Of a stretch of DNA of 64,000 nucleotides, positions 63,401 to 64,000 are shown piece after piece. The position numbers were made by a program, and so were the translations under genes. Below the pieces are notes generated by a model that saw only the letters and a program-made list of their open reading frames with translations, made no database searches and was not told where the DNA came from. The DNA is from Closterium sp. NIES-65 (taxonomy: Eukaryota; Streptophyta; Zygnematophyceae; Desmidiales; Closteriaceae): assembly GCA_948144175.1 (NCBI GenBank), contig CANXME010002524.1, forward strand, positions 62,001-126,000, in the 5' to 3' direction. Numbering within the stretch: position 1 is the stretch's first letter; each line of letters starts with the position of its first letter.

Positions 63401-64000
63401 GTTCCTCACGTCCTCCTCCCTTTCGGTGCAGCTGCTGTTTACAAGCCTGAGAGGGTCGGGCAGGGACTTGGATGCAGTGATATGGAATGCCATGCTGAGC
63501 GCCCTGGGGAAGAACAAGCGGGTGGAGGAGGCGAAGGAGCTGTTTGCTGACATGCAGGAGAATGGGCCGGCACCCACTGTTTATTCCTACTCCATTATGA
63601 TTGACGCGTGAGTTGATGCGAGAGTGGGTGTTGTTGGGAAAGAATGAGAGTGCAAGGGAGTGAGGGGGTTGGAGGAGGTAGGGCTGCTGTTTGCTGACAT
63701 GCAGGAGAATGGGCCGGCACCGACCGTTTACTCCTACTCCATTATGATTGACACGTGAGTTGATGCGAGAGTTGGTGTGGACGGCTGTGGAGCAGTTAGG
63801 AAGTTTGTAGAGAGAGTGTGCAAGGCAGGAGAGTCGGCTGGCGCCGACTGTTTATTCCTACTCCATTATGATTGATGCGTGAGTTGATGCGAGCGTGGGT
63901 GTGGAGGGGGGGAGAATGAGAGTGTGAGGGGGTGAGTGATGGTGGGGGAGGAGGCGAAGGAGTTGTTTGCTGACATGCAGGAAAGCGGACCGGCGCCCAC
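48630..64000 (+). CDS. Plastid-targeted P-type PPR protein gene (12 exons, incomplete)
   Basis: Exons: 48630-48701, 48938-49091, 49325-49479, 50730-50889, 52013-52134, 54111-54296, 54779-56521, 57587-57832, 59322-59516, 60046-60795, 61808-61897, 63432-63607. All introns between them are GT-AG, every phase matches, and the joined frame is open for 1,349 codons before it leaves the window. Exons 1-2 are a plastid transit peptide shared with RPL15. From exon 4 on, about a dozen 35-residue PPR motifs follow one another across exon borders, such as YNTLIVAYSNAGRFNEAL and NAMLSALGKNKRVEEAKELF. No DYW or E motifs are seen so far, as in P-class proteins, which bind organelle RNA. Two long disordered inserts interrupt the motif array. 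Introns are filled with partial copies of neighbouring exons. The gene model comes from phase and motif continuity, not transcripts. Confidence 0.82.
48938..49091 (+). CDS. PPR gene exon 2 (transit peptide)
   Basis: 51 codons plus 1 nt, opening [23 protein letters not shown]15 exon 2 opens [20 protein letters not shown]. The donor GTGAGGTGAGCGGCTGTGCT is identical in both genes. A partial copy of the exon end with damaged donor lies at 49161-49215. Confidence 0.85.
49325..49479 (+). CDS. PPR gene exon 3
   Basis: 2 nt plus 51 codons. It follows the acceptor GCCAG; the AG ten bases earlier would give the wrong frame. It encodes a helical segment ending RALSSIMKQ. Two donor-side copies follow at about 49540-49649 and 49763-49833. 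Confidence 0.75.
49540..49833 (+). repeat. Donor-side partial copies of exon 3
   Basis: Both copies keep CACGCCGTTCGCGGATAGGC and the ATGAAGCA(A/G) end followed by a GT donor-like sequence. GAGT repeats fill the spacer. Confidence 0.9.
49857..50334. repeat. Palindromes alternating with a threefold direct repeat
   Basis: A unit of about 50 bp (GCATGCTGCTGCCCGACCAC ... ACCGATCCCTCC) occurs at 50066-50114, 50198-50248 and 50288-50334. Palindromes CTTTTGAGGCGCCTCAAAAG (50115-50134) and CTTTTGAGTCGCCTCAAAAG (50248-50267), plus degraded ones, lie between the copies. Another near-palindrome is at 49857-49878. Confidence 0.88.
50438..50507 (+). repeat. Acceptor-side partial copy of exon 4
   Basis: Starts after CAG, as exon 4 does, and matches its first 70 bases or so before diverging into a CATTC repeat. 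Confidence 0.88.
50730..50889 (+). CDS. PPR gene exon 4
   Basis: 53 codons plus 1 nt: QEADWRVVLALYDWM and the first clear PPR helix pair (VYTVVLSCLGRTAQWKHLQ). Acceptor CTGTCAG, donor GTGAGG. Confidence 0.85.
50945..51580 (+). repeat. Donor-side partial copies of exon 4
   Basis: Copies end at about 51035, 51229 (CAAGACTAG then GTGAGT) and 51375 (CAAGACTAG then GTAGGA). Fragments lie at about 51400-51430 and 51548-51580. Each contains CTCGTGCCTGGGGCG or a derivative. Confidence 0.88.
51600..52012 (+). repeat. 137-bp tandem copies of the acceptor side of exon 5
   Basis: Nearly identical units with exon starts at 51739, 51876 and finally the true exon at 52013. Each has TTATCACAG, the first 53 or so exon bases and about 80 bp of intron. 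A decayed copy is near 51610. Confidence 0.95.
52013..52134 (+). CDS. PPR gene exon 5
   Basis: 2 nt plus 40 codons: VPMDEYVYNTLIVAYSNAG, a full PPR motif, ending at the CCCAACCAG donor edge. Confidence 0.87.
52168..52640 (+). repeat. Donor-side partial copies of exon 5
   Basis: Exon-end copies at 52168-52221 (exact over more than 50 bp), about 52293-52318 and about 52405-52459, and a fragment near 52600. The first three end in (A/C)A(A/G)CAG or ATCAG followed by a GT-type or GC donor. Confidence 0.88.
52781..53313. repeat. 20-bp minisatellite, about 26 units
   Basis: Unit ATGCACGCCCCCTTGCGCCC with C/T variants. Because 20 is not a multiple of 3 and the unit lacks stops in every frame, it creates long spurious frames on both strands. 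Confidence 0.97.
53391..53540. repeat. 10-bp minisatellite
   Basis: CGCTCCCCCC repeated about 15 times. Confidence 0.95.
53698..53830. repeat. Array of four palindromes
   Basis: Palindromes at 53698-53719 (perfect, 22 bp), 53737-53758, 53772-53793 and 53809-53830, spaced about 36-39 bp and separated by CAGAC-(T/C)CATTACACGC-type linkers. Confidence 0.93.
54111..54296 (+). CDS. PPR gene exon 6
   Basis: 62 codons: VIYTTVMKLFARAGR, then KTICALIAAYNSMGDLNSAQE. In phase with exons 5 and 7. Confidence 0.87.
54366..54432. repeat. CA/TA microsatellite
   Basis: ACATACACAT-type repeat in intron 6. Confidence 0.9.
54623..54700 (+). repeat. Acceptor-side partial copy of exon 7
   Basis: It matches the start of exon 7 (GCCCCCAGGCGAGTGGGA and GGAACGCCATGGTGGC) and follows CCATAG. 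Confidence 0.85.
54779..56521 (+). CDS. PPR gene exon 7 with a long disordered insert
   Basis: 581 codons. The start, VFEAARAGTPPGEWDVVVWNAM, and the end, LNAYNSLLNAYAKAGDVDK, are PPR motifs. Between them about 500 residues are acidic/Ser/Gly-rich, with a Pro run near 55910-55945 and Ser runs near 55990-56130. Palindrome relatives lie in frame at 55161-55174, 55178-55199 and 55236-55255 and encode ESTQE and EAPQK. Confidence 0.83.
56787..56851. repeat. 20-bp exact direct repeat flanking a 25-bp palindrome
   Basis: AGACGAGGCAGAGAGAAAAG at 56787-56806 and again at 56832-56851. The 25 bases between are a near-perfect palindrome centred on TTGAGGCACCTCAAA. Confidence 0.93.
56873..56898. repeat. 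26-bp perfect palindrome
   Basis: Core CTTTTGAGTCGACTCAAAAG, with TGA/TCA ends. It is followed at once by the third donor-side copy of exon 7. Confidence 0.95.
56956..57085. repeat. 55-bp direct repeat flanking a palindrome
   Basis: Left copy 56956-57012, right copy 57029-57084, sharing GAATGCTCACAACT and GTCTGTGTCTGC. Between them is TTTTGAGGCGCCTCAG. Confidence 0.9.
57154..57500 (+). repeat. Acceptor-side partial copies of exon 8
   Basis: Exon-start copies at 57154 (about 80 bp) and 57305 (about 195 of the 246 exon bases) before the true exon at 57587. Confidence 0.92.
57587..57832 (+). CDS. PPR gene exon 8
   Basis: 82 codons: RLMARGFYPSTVTFNTLFSLY, a Ser run, then a second PPR motif ending VGLFERMKAQGVQ. 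Confidence 0.87.
57833..58330 (+). repeat. Donor-side partial copies of exon 8 within GT-rich DNA
   Basis: Exon-end copies at about 57964-58014, 58101-58151 and 58231-58264, each followed by GTGTGTG(G/T). The spacers are GTGGGTGGG-rich. Confidence 0.92.
58335..58496. repeat. 16-bp minisatellite GGGTGTAAGTGGGTTT
   Basis: About 9 units. Each contains GTAAGT, the consensus 5' splice site. Confidence 0.93.
58597..58679. repeat. 29-bp exact direct repeat flanking a 25-bp palindrome
   Basis: 58597-58625 and 58651-58679 are identical. The 25 bases between, plus the first base of the right copy, form a perfect 26-bp palindrome (58626-58651). Confidence 0.97.
58758..59275 (+). repeat. Acceptor-side partial copies of exon 9
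   Basis: Four copies start at 58758, 58908, 59050 and 59180, each after CACCAG and each opening CCGG(A/G)CTCGCAC; the true exon starts at 59322. Spacing is 130-150 bp. Confidence 0.95.
59322..59516 (+). CDS. PPR gene exon 9
   Basis: 65 codons: PDSHVFSAMIAMFARHGKLE and VLTSMIGVYHRLGLLEEAS. Confidence 0.87.
59610..59695 (+). repeat. Donor-side partial copy of exon 9
   Basis: ATGGACGCAATT followed by GGGAGTGG and GTTTGAGGTGCC, matching the edge of exon 9 and intron 9. Confidence 0.75.
59793..59975 (+). repeat. Acceptor-side partial copies of exon 10
   Basis: Copies at 59793-59857 and 59944-59972, both opening ACTCAGGGCAGCGGG after CAG or CCAG. Confidence 0.93.
60046..60795 (+). CDS. PPR gene exon 10 with an Ala/Ser-rich insert
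   Basis: 250 codons: HLDPVIASAIISLFSKQGRL, about 170 residues of Ser then Ala-rich low complexity (GCAGCA repeats), then VLLSTMMDAYSKAGQLDAAE. Confidence 0.83.
60866..61276 (+). repeat. Donor-side partial copies of exon 10
   Basis: Copies end at 60952, about 61092 and about 61276, each with GCTGAGATCCTG followed by GTG(A/G)G. Confidence 0.94.
61331..61356. repeat. T-run
   Basis: About 26 T, 36 bases before the acceptor-side copy of exon 11. Confidence 0.9.
61393..61474 (+). repeat. Acceptor-side partial copy of exon 11
   Basis: GCGGATGAGTC after CTTCAG, matching to GTGTATGGGAAGCA. Confidence 0.9.
61500..61646. repeat. (CCT)n microsatellite, about 48 units
   Basis: Pure triplet repeat in intron 10; it opens all frames on both strands. 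Confidence 0.97.
61808..61897 (+). CDS. PPR gene exon 11
   Basis: 30 codons: ADESGSIADLAAHTTMISVY, then GKHGLVDKAK. Confidence 0.85.
61950..62203 (+). repeat. Donor-side partial copies of exon 11
   Basis: Copies at about 61962-62011 and 62148-62203, ending GATAAAGCG then GTGAGG and AAGGCGAAG then GTACGC. Confidence 0.92.
62435..62459. repeat. T-run
   Basis: About 25 T in intron 11, ahead of the exon 12 copies. Confidence 0.9.
62560..63355 (+). repeat. Five acceptor-side partial copies of exon 12
   Basis: Exon-start copies at 62560, 62744, 62914, 63066 and 63265 (true exon 63432), spaced 152-199 bp. Each has about 90 bp of exon (CTGCTGTTCACAAGCCTGAG to GGGGAAGAA) behind its own pyrimidine tract and AG. 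Confidence 0.97.
63432..63607 (+). CDS. PPR gene exon 12
   Basis: 58 codons plus 2 nt: DAVIWNAMLSALGKNKRVEE, then PTVYSYSIMIDA; donor GTGAGTTGATG. Confidence 0.85.
63679..64000 (+). repeat. Donor-side partial copies of exon 12
   Basis: Copies end at 63755 and 63879, both with ATTATGATTGA followed shortly by GTGAGTTGATG. A third starts near 63950 and is cut by the window edge. Confidence 0.95.

Overview
The window looks like nuclear DNA of a green-lineage (streptophyte) organism. It carries spliceosomal introns, two nuclear genes for plastid-targeted proteins (ferredoxin C and plastid ribosomal protein L15), a P-type PPR gene, AAACCCTA (telo-box) promoter motifs, and Ty1/copia elements primed by initiator-Met tRNA. 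A charophyte alga such as a zygnematophyte is my impression only; no marker here proves it.

Layout. 1-512: AT-rich low-complexity DNA and a G-tract. 518-7549: a young, complete copia element (A, minus strand, TSD CCGCT) whose Gag-Pol frame is broken only by two amber codons. 7550-13110: a PB1-domain gene exon (minus) and unassigned sequence. 13111-13578: FdC1-type ferredoxin (minus). 14136-17802: a four-exon RPL15 gene for plastid uL15c (minus), with its promoter to about 18198. 18638-18771: a solo LTR (TSD TAGTC). 19736-30368: copia element B (plus, TSD TCAGG), broken, with a rearranged inverted copia element C inside it. 31003-31556 and 47471-47850: pieces of one host gene, perhaps an SGNH/PC-esterase, split by a three-level nest at 31562-47470. 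In that nest a small non-autonomous LTR element (G, TSD GTGAT) contains copia element E (plus, TSD TGCAG), which contains copia element F (minus, TSD CGTCG). About 53% of the window is LTR-element DNA.

48240-64000: a PPR gene (plus). I could follow 12 exons with fully consistent splice phase, over 1,349 codons, and it runs off the window edge. Its promoter, first two exons and plastid transit peptide are an inverted duplicate of those of RPL15; without the retroelements the two copies would lie about 3.4 kb apart, head to head.

The most unusual signals are these. (1) Nearly every PPR exon is surrounded by partial tandem copies of its own edges: acceptor-side copies upstream and donor-side copies downstream, about 45 in all. 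(2) A 20-28 bp palindrome (arms TTTTGAG, centre TCGA or GCGC) recurs in host introns and often sits exactly between two direct repeats. It is absent from the retroelements. (3) All six LTR elements with a preserved 5' leader have a hairpin 13-17 nt inside the 5' LTR, and the stem sequence differs between elements while pairing is kept. (4) All copia Gag proteins here share an expanded zinc knuckle, C-x13-C-x3-H-x4-C.
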